Assembly: GCA_023144075.1 (NCBI GenBank)
Contig: JAGLGJ010000017.1
Span: forward strand, 1-12,246
Length of the DNA: 12,246 nucleotides
DNA from: Candidatus Bathyarchaeota archaeon
GTDB taxonomy: Archaea > Thermoproteota > Bathyarchaeia > 40CM-2-53-6 > RBG-13-38-9
Direction: 5' to 3'
The translations under genes and the position numbers were made by a program. Positions 1 to 6,531 of the stretch are shown in pieces. Positions within the stretch are counted from its first letter, which is position 1. Each line of letters opens with the position of its first letter. A model generated the notes under the pieces. The model searched no databases, was not told the DNA's origin, and saw only the letters and a list, made by a program, of their open reading frames with translations.

Positions 1-585
1 GAATGTGTAACCTCGTGCCATCTGAGACTCCATAACTGAGCGAAGTTGTGCGAGCAGTACGGGGAGATAACCCATAGCTATTGATATGGACATTGTAACT
101 TCTGGTGGGAATTTCATTTTTGTAAAACCACTTGCCAAATCTTTCATGGGTGTTGTTCCTATGAAAACTCTGACAGGTCCCATTAATAGTGGAATTCTCA
201 ATACTATTGCTGACGCATGTAGAAGAGATTCAAGACTGACAGGTATAGCAGGTCCGATTACACCCATGTCAGGAATTAGATAGAATAAGAAGGTTGTATG
301 CTCGTAGGGATATAGCCATTGATTAATTAAGAAAGCAAGAGTACATATCATGACTATTGGTACGAGGATTGGCTTATAGTCATTCCATGTCATTTTAGCC
401 ATCCAGCTTACTAAGAAAAATGCAGGGATGGAGAATGCAAACATCCAAATTGGATCTTTGAAGAGTATCATGACTATGCCTACCACCAGTACCCAAAAGA
501 ATTTCACGCGCGAGTCGAGGCGATGTATGACGCTGTCAATATTTTTATAAATCTTAAAATCCTCGCTTAACAATCCGAAAGACAA
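1..585 (-). CDS. ecfT: ECF transporter transmembrane component EcfT (3' end cut by window edge)
   Basis: EcfT is the membrane scaffold that couples the ATPases to the substrate-binding S component in energy-coupling-factor importers. I translated this frame by hand: 195 codons are open to the left edge with no stop. Near the N-terminus it reads SVIHRLDSRVKFFW, matching the usual EcfT opening (HRLDPRTK followed by the first helix). Several hydrophobic segments follow. The last visible residues include MARGYTF, the Ala-Arg-Gly coupling motif that contacts the ATPases, so only the C-terminal part is missing. It follows the ATPase gene after about 35 nt and is the last visible gene of the importer operon. 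The start is uncertain. There is no in-frame ATG near the N-terminus, so TTG at 585 is chosen, 10 nt after an AGGAG at 600-596. An ATG at 590 is better spaced but opens a frame of only seven codons. Confidence 0.85.
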   Translation of the reverse strand, partial: MSFGLLSEDFKIYKNIDSVIHRLDSRVKFFWVLVVGIVMILFKDPIWMFAFSIPAFFLVSWMAKMTWNDYKPILVPIVMICTLAFLINQWLYPYEHTTFLFYLIPDMGVIGPAIPVSLESLLHASAIVLRIPLLMGPVRVFIGTTPMKDLASGFTKMKFPPEVTMSISIAMGYLPVLLAQLRSVMESQMARGYTF

Positions 586-595
586 ATCATTATTT

Positions 596-600
596 CTCCT
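596..600 (-). promoter_or_regulatory. Shine-Dalgarno AGGAG before ecfT
   Basis: AGGAG on the minus strand lies between the stop of the ATPase gene (621) and the proposed TTG start of ecfT (585). It is 10 nt from that TTG and 5 nt from an out-of-frame ATG at 590, so it supports initiation here but does not settle which codon is used. Confidence 0.5.
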
Positions 601-620
601 TTGATTGAATTCTCCATAAA

Positions 621-2372
621 TTAACTAACTTTCTTTATTGTGAGTATGCTCTCCATTTCTTCTACAGTAAGAATGTCTGGAGGAACACTATATTTTGAAA
701 GGGCTTGACCTAAGCTCGTAATTTGTGGAGGTTTTATAGAGGATTCTTGTAGCATTTTCGGTTGGGAAAAGACATTCCTGGTAGAGCCATCTAGAAGCAT
801 CTTTCCGCTTTTCATCACTATTAGTCGTTTAGCATACTCAGCAATCAGTTCCATGTCATGTGTAACTATTATGATTGTTTTACCAATTTCATGCAGAGTT
901 CTTACCATATCCATTATGATTTTCGATCTTGCAAAGTCTTGGCCTGTTGTTGGTTCGTCAATTATAAATATTTCAGGCTCAAAGATCAATACAGAAGCTA
1001 TTGCTACTCTCTGTCTCAGACCTTGACTTACATCAAAAGGATTTTTATCAAGATGATCTTGAAGTTCCATCGTGGTTGCAGCTTTATTGATTAGTTTATC
1101 TTCTGCATCTTTTGATAATTTCAAAAATTTTAAACCATAGCCAATTTCATCTCGAATTGTTTTGGAGAATATTTGATCGTCTGGATTTTGGAAAACATAG
1201 CCTACTGTTTTTGCACGGTCGATTCCAGTTTTCTTGAATAAGTCTGTGCCGGAAACTAATACTTTACCTTTTGTTGGACTGTAGAGACCTTTAATGATTT
1301 TTGCTAAAGTTGTTTTTCCTGATCCGTTCCTTCCTATTAACCCTAAGAAATCACCCTTATGTATTTTCAAATTTACGCCTTTTAGAGCTTCAGTACCATC
1401 TGGGTAGGTATACCATATATCTTGGCAGTCTATCAAAACTTCCTTTTCATTTGGAGTTTTTTCAACTATATTTTCTCCCCGTTGATCAGCATTTTTATCA
1501 GTAACTTCTAATTTACCTTGATCAAGTAATCCTGAAATAGTCTTGATGCCTTCCTCCAAGCTTGTTGGCAGATTCTGTAGATTGATCCCTTTTTTTTGAA
1601 GGTTATAAGCCAGTAGCGTAGCTTGGGGAACCTTAAGTCCAAGTTGTGAAAGCTTATCCACAGATTGCATGACTTCCCTTGGTTTTCCTTCAAGGATTAT
1701 CTTTCCTTGGTCAAGAACTATCATACGGTCAGCTAGTTTTGATATTTGTTCAAGTTTATGTTCAACTATAATGCCTGTTTTTTTCTCAGTGCGAAAGAGA
1801 TCCTCTACTCTGTTAAAAACAAGCTCTGTACCATGTGGATCTAGGTTCGCCGTTGGCTCATCGAGAACGTATATCTGTGGTCTCATCGCCATTATAGAAG
1901 CAAGAGCACAGGCCTGTTGCTCTCCTCCTGAAAGATGATGTGGAGTCTTATCAACATAAGTTTCTAGCCGACAGAATTTCAGTGCATCGGCAACTATCTC
2001 TCGTATCTCATCTGGTGGAATGCATAAGTTCTCAGGTCCGAAGGCTATCTCATCATACACTGTCAAATTGAAAAGTTGATTCGAAGGGTTATCAAAGATA
2101 AGTCCAACATGTCCACAAAGTATCTCTGGTGGGTATTCAGCTGTGTCCATTCCCCTAACAACTACTTTGCCTTCAAGTTTGCCAGTGTAGAAGTGAGGTA
2201 TCAGACTATTGATGAATCTACATAGTGTTGTCTTCCCTGCTCCAGCAGGACCAGTTATGAATATGATTTCACTCGGTTTGATCTCTATGTTTAGATTAGT
2301 TATCGCAGGTGTCTCTGTTTTTCTATAAGTCCACGTTACGTCACTGATTTCAATTTCAATATCTTTCTTCAT
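621..2372 (-). CDS. ECF transporter ATP-binding protein, two fused ATPase domains
   Basis: Cytoplasmic ATPase that powers the ECF importer; it carries in one 583-residue chain what other systems encode as EcfA1 and EcfA2. Domain 1 has Walker A GPAGAGKTT (41-49), signature LSGGE (148-151 plus E), Walker B IYVLDE ending at catalytic E172, and H205 in the switch loop. Domain 2 has Walker A GRNGSGKTT (347-355), Walker B IFIIDE ending at E473, and H505. A linker of about 75 residues (roughly 235-310) joins them. Two motifs are off consensus: the domain 1 Q-loop reads FDNP (Asp for Gln at 94), while domain 2 keeps FQNP, and the domain 2 signature reads VSQGL instead of LSGGQ. A GAGG 7 nt upstream supports the ATG start. 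The gene lies between the S component and EcfT. The fused layout resembles YkoD of the YkoEDC thiamine-precursor system, but substrate cannot be read from the ATPase. Confidence 0.95.
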   Translation of the reverse strand: MKKDIEIEISDVTWTYRKTETPAITNLNIEIKPSEIIFITGPAGAGKTTLCRFINSLIPHFYTGKLEGKVVVRGMDTAEYPPEILCGHVGLIFDNPSNQLFNLTVYDEIAFGPENLCIPPDEIREIVADALKFCRLETYVDKTPHHLSGGEQQACALASIMAMRPQIYVLDEPTANLDPHGTELVFNRVEDLFRTEKKTGIIVEHKLEQISKLADRMIVLDQGKIILEGKPREVMQSVDKLSQLGLKVPQATLLAYNLQKKGINLQNLPTSLEEGIKTISGLLDQGKLEVTDKNADQRGENIVEKTPNEKEVLIDCQDIWYTYPDGTEALKGVNLKIHKGDFLGLIGRNGSGKTTLAKIIKGLYSPTKGKVLVSGTDLFKKTGIDRAKTVGYVFQNPDDQIFSKTIRDEIGYGLKFLKLSKDAEDKLINKAATTMELQDHLDKNPFDVSQGLRQRVAIASVLIFEPEIFIIDEPTTGQDFARSKIIMDMVRTLHEIGKTIIIVTHDMELIAEYAKRLIVMKSGKMLLDGSTRNVFSQPKMLQESSIKPPQITSLGQALSKYSVPPDILTVEEMESILTIKKVS

Positions 2373-2444
2373 TGATGAGCCTCAGTAGAAGATATTTTCT
2401 GAATGAAGGTAGCAAAAGAAGAAGGGGATGGTTATTAGTTTTAC

Positions 2445-3242
2445 TTAGTTCTTCTTGGCCTTCTTGTATATGTACCAAAGGAGTCCAAACATAACAATTA
2501 ATGCAATACCAAAACCTATCCATCGCACGGGATCAGGCATCGCAACTATCCATCCAGTGAAACTTGCAGTTAATCTTGCCAACTCTTCGTTAGTGAAAAC
2601 AAACAACGGCAGTAAACCACCCACTATGATAATTAAAGGAAGGATTATTTTCCATCTCTTGAATCCAGGCGGGAACCAATTCCATCTTGGTTCGACAAAA
2701 TCCGTGGCTGTAGCCAGTACAATCATAGGTAAGACAACATAGATCCAAGCAAATATTGGAGTTCCAAACACTGTCATGTAAACCCAAGCACTCCATATTG
2801 AGGGGAACGCCTCAGTGACTTCACTGAACCACCAAGCGAATAGAAGATTGTGTGGAACCATCATATTGAAAAGCTGATTGACAAAGAATACGCTAAGTCC
2901 TATCCACTTGTGTTTTAGGACTAATCGATAAATCGGTTTGTATGTTGCAGCAGTATATAGAGGTGTCCAAAAATACAACCAGCCAGCTATAGGACCGAAT
3001 CCTGCCATGGGAAATAAGTCAAGCCAACCCACTATCATTCCTGCCCAAGGACCTGCTACCATGGCAGCTAGAGTGATAGCAAATCCACCAATGTTTATTG
3101 TTCCGCCAGGCCATGGAGTTGGTAGCCATAGTCCTATTGCTTCACATATGAATGCTATACCACCAATGACCGCCGTCAAAGCTATTTGACGTGCTGACAT
3201 GAAAGGAAGACGTTTTTTAGTCTCTGTCATTAATCGCGTCAC
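2445..3242 (-). CDS. ECF transporter S component (substrate-binding membrane protein), substrate unknown
   Basis: Integral membrane protein of 265 residues, almost certainly the specificity component of the importer because it heads an operon followed by ATPase and EcfT. Hydrophobic segments lie near residues 17-40, 52-74, 82-108, 112-136, 152-178, 198-217 and 239-259, and the chain ends in a basic tail (YKKAKKN). The stretch TINIGGFAITLAAMVAGP (49-66) resembles the Gly/Pro-rich regions of S components. Usual S components are about 170-200 residues with six helices, so the last two segments look like an addition. I see no motif that names the substrate. The start is GTG at 3242, or ATG at 3230 twelve bases on. 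The TATA box centred near 3272 predicts transcription from about 3245, so the message would be leaderless or nearly so, with no room for a riboswitch. Confidence 0.8.
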   Translation of the reverse strand: MTRLMTETKKRLPFMSARQIALTAVIGGIAFICEAIGLWLPTPWPGGTINIGGFAITLAAMVAGPWAGMIVGWLDLFPMAGFGPIAGWLYFWTPLYTAATYKPIYRLVLKHKWIGLSVFFVNQLFNMMVPHNLLFAWWFSEVTEAFPSIWSAWVYMTVFGTPIFAWIYVVLPMIVLATATDFVEPRWNWFPPGFKRWKIILPLIIIVGGLLPLFVFTNEELARLTASFTGWIVAMPDPVRWIGFGIALIVMFGLLWYIYKKAKKN

Positions 3243-3267
3243 TGACAGTCAAGTTCTAATAATTTTG

Positions 3268-3275
3268 TATATATA
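3268..3275. promoter_or_regulatory. TATA box, possibly bidirectional
   Basis: TATATATA flanked by T/A runs. On the minus strand its centre is 30 nt before the GTG start (3242) of the S-component gene, the spacing expected for an archaeal leaderless message. On the plus strand it is about 32 nt before an ATG at 3304 that opens a 30-codon frame. TATA elements are near-symmetric, so direction cannot be decided without the BRE or mapped transcript starts. Confidence 0.55.
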
Positions 3276-3303
3276 TTTTTTGCATGAAATAAGAGCGATA
3301 AAC

Positions 3304-3396
3304 ATGAAACCATTCTCAAAACAAATAAAGGGACTTTCATTCTTTGGCGGAGTCCAGCGACTTGAAAAATTTATTGAAGTCTTCATTAAGCAATAA
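3304..3396 (+). CDS. possible small basic protein, 30 codons
   Basis: Short open frame in the 220-nt divergent gap between the importer operon and the decarboxylase gene. The product would be 30 residues, begins MKPFSKQIKG, is Lys-rich with several Phe, and has no recognised domain or signal peptide. The only support is its position: ATG 3304 lies at the leaderless distance from the TATA box at 3268-3275. There is no Shine-Dalgarno sequence. It could equally be untranslated leader or chance. Confidence 0.2.
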   Translation: MKPFSKQIKGLSFFGGVQRLEKFIEVFIKQ

Positions 3397-3424
3397 CTTA
3401 CCAAAAATGTCATCTTTCTACGTC

Positions 3425-3433
3425 TTTAAATAA
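3425..3433 (+). promoter_or_regulatory. TATA box of the decarboxylase gene
   Basis: TTTAAATAA centred at about 3429 predicts transcription from about 3455, giving a leader of roughly 8 nt before ATG 3463. No Shine-Dalgarno sequence precedes that ATG, consistent with near-leaderless initiation. Confidence 0.5.
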
Positions 3434-3462
3434 CTTGGTGAAACTTTGAAAATCCGATAGTC

Positions 3463-4428
3463 ATGAAAGTTACAGTTGAGGCTCATCCAATTCAAGGTCT
3501 AATCAAATATCATGGATTAATGGATCCAACTAGAAGAATTCCCTTCCATGACAGCATTTCCATATGTATAGAAGCTATGAAGACAACCACTACAATAGAA
3601 ATAATCAAAGATCTTGGGGAAGATGAGATTCAGATCAATGATAAAAAGCCTCAGGAAAAAGAGAAAAATAGAATTCTAACCGTTCTAAATGAGTTAAGAA
3701 CTCTGTCCAATTGTAAAGATAAAATGAAAATTGTCTCTGAAAACAGTATAAAAGAAGGTAAAGGGCTTGGTTTCTCAGCATCAGGATTCGCTGCTCTAGG
3801 TTTAGCCGCATCCAAAGCTCTAGGATTATCATTAGATCATATTACTCTCTCTGAAATAGTCAGACTCGGAGCAGGATCCGCAACTAGAAGTCTAGCTGGA
3901 GCATACGCATTATGGTATGCAAATAAGAATGGTAAATCCTATGCAGATCAGATTGCATCTTGTGATTCACTAGATCTTTCTATGGTAATCGTTCCTATTT
4001 TCTCCCAAGTTAAAACAGATGAGGCTCATAAAGAAGTCCTAGGCTCTCCACTTTTCGTTCAGAGATTAAAACGAATAGGAGTCATAGTTGAGACCATGAA
4101 GAGAGCAATTTATCTTAAAGATGTTGCAGCAATCAGTAGATTGTCAGAAGAAGATACACTGAATCTTCATGCAACAACGATGACAGGTAACGATCATATG
4201 ATTCTATGGGAACCTGAAACACTAATGGTGATTAAAGAGGTAGTTGCCATGAGATCGGAACAACTTTCTGCCTGGTATTCTATAGATACTGGGCCATCTG
4301 TTTTCATTAATACTTTCACACGTAATGTAGAGAAAGTTGCTTCAAGGATAAGAAAAATAGGATTCAATAATATTATTATAAGTAAGGTAGGCAATAAGCC
4401 AAAAATTACAGATAAACATCTTTTCTGA
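3463..4428 (+). CDS. mevalonate-pathway decarboxylase of the GHMP superfamily (diphospho- or phosphomevalonate decarboxylase)
   Basis: 321 residues. The MDD family turns (di)phosphomevalonate into isopentenyl (di)phosphate with ATP and loss of CO2, for archaeal membrane lipid synthesis. Family landmarks run in order: LIKYHG (13-18, cf. IKYWGK), the glycine-rich ATP loop GLGFSASGFAALGLAAS (101-117), LGAGSATRS (135-143, cf. GSGSACRS), LHATTMT (235-241) and SIDTGPSV (273-280, cf. DAGPNV). The Asp-Lys-Arg residues needed for decarboxylation appear as K15, R142 and D275. This argues against mevalonate 3-kinase, a relative that lacks that set. W to H and K to L changes in the first motif make the substrate uncertain. 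Archaea use several variants (PMD in haloarchaea, MDD in Sulfolobales, M3K in Thermoplasma), so I leave the symbol blank. It has its own promoter and is divergent from the importer. Confidence 0.8.
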   Translation: MKVTVEAHPIQGLIKYHGLMDPTRRIPFHDSISICIEAMKTTTTIEIIKDLGEDEIQINDKKPQEKEKNRILTVLNELRTLSNCKDKMKIVSENSIKEGKGLGFSASGFAALGLAASKALGLSLDHITLSEIVRLGAGSATRSLAGAYALWYANKNGKSYADQIASCDSLDLSMVIVPIFSQVKTDEAHKEVLGSPLFVQRLKRIGVIVETMKRAIYLKDVAAISRLSEEDTLNLHATTMTGNDHMILWEPETLMVIKEVVAMRSEQLSAWYSIDTGPSVFINTFTRNVEKVASRIRKIGFNNIIISKVGNKPKITDKHLF

Positions 4429-4498
4429 TTTCTTGGTTACACTTTTAAGGGTGGCAAGAATACGCTTCATAAAACTCTCTACAGTCATGTGAATACTC

Positions 4499-4813
4499 AT
4501 GGGAACACCTTACTCACCAAAAGCCAAAAGCATACTTACCTGCGAAATACCAAACCAGACAATGAATAAAGATACTGAAACAACAATTAGTGGTAGCATA
4601 TGGCCAGAACATTTAGCTTTAATCTTCATTCAAATAAGTGAAGATGAAGGATCAACATGGAATAACCTAGGTATGGCCACAATCGAAAGAAGTAATTACT
4701 CATTCAAATGGAAACCAGAAAAATCAGGAACTTATCTTCTAAGATCATTCTGGACTGGTGACATGGACCACAAGAAAATGGCTTCACCAACTGTGAGAGT
4801 TGAAGTACAATAA
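4499..4813 (+). CDS. small stand-alone Ig-like domain protein, function unknown
   Basis: 104 residues with no recognised function. From about residue 28 on it follows the pattern of one beta-sandwich Ig-like repeat seen in archaeal and bacterial surface proteins: TTISGSIWPEH, then ISEDEGSTWNNLG, then YSFKWKPEKSGTYLLRSFWTGD, and a closing SPTVRVEV strand. In those proteins the domain is normally one repeat of a large exported chain. Here it is alone, with no signal peptide, transmembrane segment or Cys pair, so as encoded it should be cytoplasmic. The start is well fixed: a TGA lies in frame at 4490, just before ATG 4499. It ends 13 nt before the chosen gcvT start, so it is probably cotranscribed with gcvT, though that does not prove a shared function. 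Confidence 0.65.
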   Translation: MGTPYSPKAKSILTCEIPNQTMNKDTETTISGSIWPEHLALIFIQISEDEGSTWNNLGMATIERSNYSFKWKPEKSGTYLLRSFWTGDMDHKKMASPTVRVEVQ

Positions 4814-4814
4814 T

Positions 4815-4818
4815 GGTG
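4815..4818 (+). promoter_or_regulatory. Shine-Dalgarno GGTG deciding the gcvT start
   Basis: GGTG matches the archaeal anti-Shine-Dalgarno core and sits 8 nt before TTG 4827. It supports that start over the upstream in-frame TTG at 4800, which lies inside the end of the preceding gene. Confidence 0.5.
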
Positions 4819-4826
4819 TATATAGT

Positions 4827-5954
4827 TTGACACTTAAGACACAGTTATTTCAATATCATGAAAAGAACAGTCATCTAGTTGACTTTGCAGACTTTAAGAT
4901 GCCTTTATGGTATGAAGGAGTAGGCCCTGAGTGTTTAGCTGTTAGAAATAGTGTTGGAATATTTGATATTTCCCACATGGGTAGAACATTCGTTTCAGGT
5001 CCTGACGCTGAAGCTTTCTTAAACTATGTTACAACCAATAACGTTACAACTTTGCGATCTAACCACGCCCAATATACTCTTCTCTGTAATAGTGAGGGTG
5101 GAATTAAAGATGACTTAGTCATATTCAAACTGGGAGACAACCAATATCTTGTGGTTTTCAATGCTGGCAATCGTGAAAAGGATTTCACTTGGATTCAAAA
5201 GAACTCTAAGGACTACAAGGTTGAACTAAAAGAAGCTTCCAACGAAACCGCAATGATCTCTATACAAGGTCCCAAAGCTTTAGCTACTGTTCAAAAATTA
5301 ACAACAACTAATCTATCTGAAACTATACGTTTTGACTGTATGTTCGCAAAGGTAAGTGAAAAAGAGTGTATTCTCTCGAGAACTGGTTATACTGGCGAGG
5401 ATGGAGTAGAAATCAGTGTCATGAATGCATCAGTAAATGATCCAAGTAAAGCACTAGAATTGTGGGAAGATATACTCAAAGCCGGTAAAGATTATGAAAT
5501 CAAACCCTGTGGTCTCGGAGCACGTGATGTTCTGCGTTTAGAGGCTGGAATGTGTCTATATGGAAATGATATCACAGAATCTACTAATCCATTAGAAGCA
5601 AGACTCAGTTTCGTTGTTAAAGTGGATAAAGGAGATTTCATAGGTAAAGAAGCAATTATCCGAAAAAAAGAAGATGGAATCAAGATAAAACGAGTCGGCC
5701 TACGAGTCATAGGTAAAGGTATACCCAGAGCAAAATGCAAGATAATTAAAAATAGCGAAAATATAGGGACAGTAACCAGTGGAACTTATTCTCCCCTACT
5801 AAATTTGGGTATAGCGATGGGATATGTTCCAATCGAATATTCAAATGAAGGAAATAAAGTCTCTATTGAAGTTCATGGAAAACTAATTGATGCTGAAATT
5901 GTTGGGGTCCCATTTTATGATCCCAAGATTTATGGTGTTAAAAGAAGTTCATGA
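4827..5954 (+). CDS. gcvT: glycine cleavage system T protein (aminomethyltransferase)
   Basis: Takes the aminomethyl group from lipoylated GcvH, releases ammonia and passes the C1 unit to a tetrahydropterin; the step is reversible and can run toward glycine synthesis. From TTG 4827 it is 375 residues, the normal size. Landmarks: the substrate-end motif HLVDFADFKMPLWY near the N-terminus, GGIKDD with the conserved Asp pair at about 95-96, VVFNAGNREKD, SRTGYTGEDG, LGARDVLRLEAG, NPLEARLSFVVK, FIGKEA and GTVTSGTYSP in the C-terminal barrel. There is no in-frame ATG near the start. TTG 4827 has GGTG at good spacing and aligns with the family N-terminus, whereas TTG 4800 would add nine residues overlapping the upstream gene. 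gcvH follows after 50 nt. Whether the carrier is tetrahydrofolate or tetrahydromethanopterin cannot be told from the motifs alone. Confidence 0.95.
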   Translation: MTLKTQLFQYHEKNSHLVDFADFKMPLWYEGVGPECLAVRNSVGIFDISHMGRTFVSGPDAEAFLNYVTTNNVTTLRSNHAQYTLLCNSEGGIKDDLVIFKLGDNQYLVVFNAGNREKDFTWIQKNSKDYKVELKEASNETAMISIQGPKALATVQKLTTTNLSETIRFDCMFAKVSEKECILSRTGYTGEDGVEISVMNASVNDPSKALELWEDILKAGKDYEIKPCGLGARDVLRLEAGMCLYGNDITESTNPLEARLSFVVKVDKGDFIGKEAIIRKKEDGIKIKRVGLRVIGKGIPRAKCKIIKNSENIGTVTSGTYSPLLNLGIAMGYVPIEYSNEGNKVSIEVHGKLIDAEIVGVPFYDPKIYGVKRSS

Positions 5955-6004
5955 TTAATTCCAAAAATTGCAGTTAAGAAATAAAATAACTATGTGGATT
6001 TTCA

Positions 6005-6412
6005 TTGAAAATCGAAGATTATGAAGTTCCAGAAGGACTCTACTATTCAAAAGATCATGAATGGCTCAAGGTGGAGAGAGATGTCTGTCGTATAGGAGTA
6101 ACAGATTACGCACAGAAATCACTTCATGAAATTGTTTTCGTTGATCTTCCAAAATGCAATATCGATGTTACAAGCAAACAGCCTCTTGGTACTGTGGAAT
6201 CAGTAAAAGCTGTATCGGATTATTTCGCTCCTATAGGAGGTAAAATAATCGAAGTTAACGATGTTCTATCTAACAAACCAGATTTGATTAATATGAGTCC
6301 ATATGATGAAGGTTGGATTGCAGTTATTAAACCAGAAAATCTCGAAGAAATAAAAGTACTAATGGATTCAACAAAATATGCTGAGCTACTTAAGTCCATA
6401 ATTAAAAACTGA
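6005..6412 (+). CDS. gcvH: glycine cleavage system H protein (lipoyl carrier)
   Basis: Small shuttle protein whose lipoyl-lysine arm carries the aminomethyl group between the P and T proteins. 135 residues, full length. It opens YYSKDHEWLKVE, typical of GcvH, and the lipoylation motif is GTVESVKAVSD with the modified lysine at K68. SPYDEGWIAVIKP and a C-terminal helix complete the fold. The start must be TTG 6005: an in-frame TAA lies at 5987 and no ATG or GTG lies between. GTGGAT at 5994-5999 may be a weak Shine-Dalgarno. It sits 50 nt after gcvT, probably in one transcript. No lipoate ligase or lipoyl synthase gene is in the window, so lipoylation must be supplied elsewhere. Confidence 0.95.
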   Translation: MKIEDYEVPEGLYYSKDHEWLKVERDVCRIGVTDYAQKSLHEIVFVDLPKCNIDVTSKQPLGTVESVKAVSDYFAPIGGKIIEVNDVLSNKPDLINMSPYDEGWIAVIKPENLEEIKVLMDSTKYAELLKSIIKN

Positions 6413-6521
6413 CATTTTAACAAAATACATGTTTATTTCCAAATGCCGAAAATTTTCCTAATGTTCATATTTTTTCCTATCGGCCGACATTTCTATTATT
6501 ATGAAATATAATTATAGAGTT

Positions 6522-6527
6522 AGGTGA
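6522..6527 (+). promoter_or_regulatory. Shine-Dalgarno AGGTGA before the amidohydrolase gene
   Basis: AGGTGA is the best match to the archaeal 16S 3' end in the window, 4 nt before ATG 6532. It implies a leadered message. The AT-rich bases at 6504-6516 are too close to be its TATA box if this site is used. Confidence 0.6.
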
Positions 6528-6531
6528 CGAA

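Noticed and set aside
858..1094. Plus-strand open frames across the importer genes (also 86-283, 1301-1504, 1669-1938, 2455-2742, 2938-3189)
   Set aside because: All lie antisense to genes with clear family motifs, and their products show no domain features.
3243..3300. Riboswitch controlling the ECF importer operon
   Set aside because: The TATA box lies only about 30 nt before the first start, leaving almost no leader.
3199..3396. Longer 65-codon plus-strand frame covering the start of the S-component gene
   Set aside because: Its first part is antisense to the S-component coding region. Only the 30-codon tail from ATG 3304 has any promoter support.
3463..4428. Mevalonate 3-kinase of the Thermoplasma type
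   Set aside because: The Lys, Arg and Asp needed for decarboxylation are all present (K15, R142, D275).
4429..4498. Glycine riboswitch or other structured leader for the gcv genes
   Set aside because: The gaps before gcvT (13 nt from the previous gene), gcvH (50 nt) and the Ig-like gene (70 nt) are too short, and I see no riboswitch-like pairing.
6441..6493. Hairpin between AAATGCCGA (6441-6449) and the TCGGCCGACATTT region (6480-6492)
   Set aside because: Pairing needs a bulge of several bases, there is no T-run directly after it, and the loop is long. The TCGGCCGA palindrome alone is too short to interpret.
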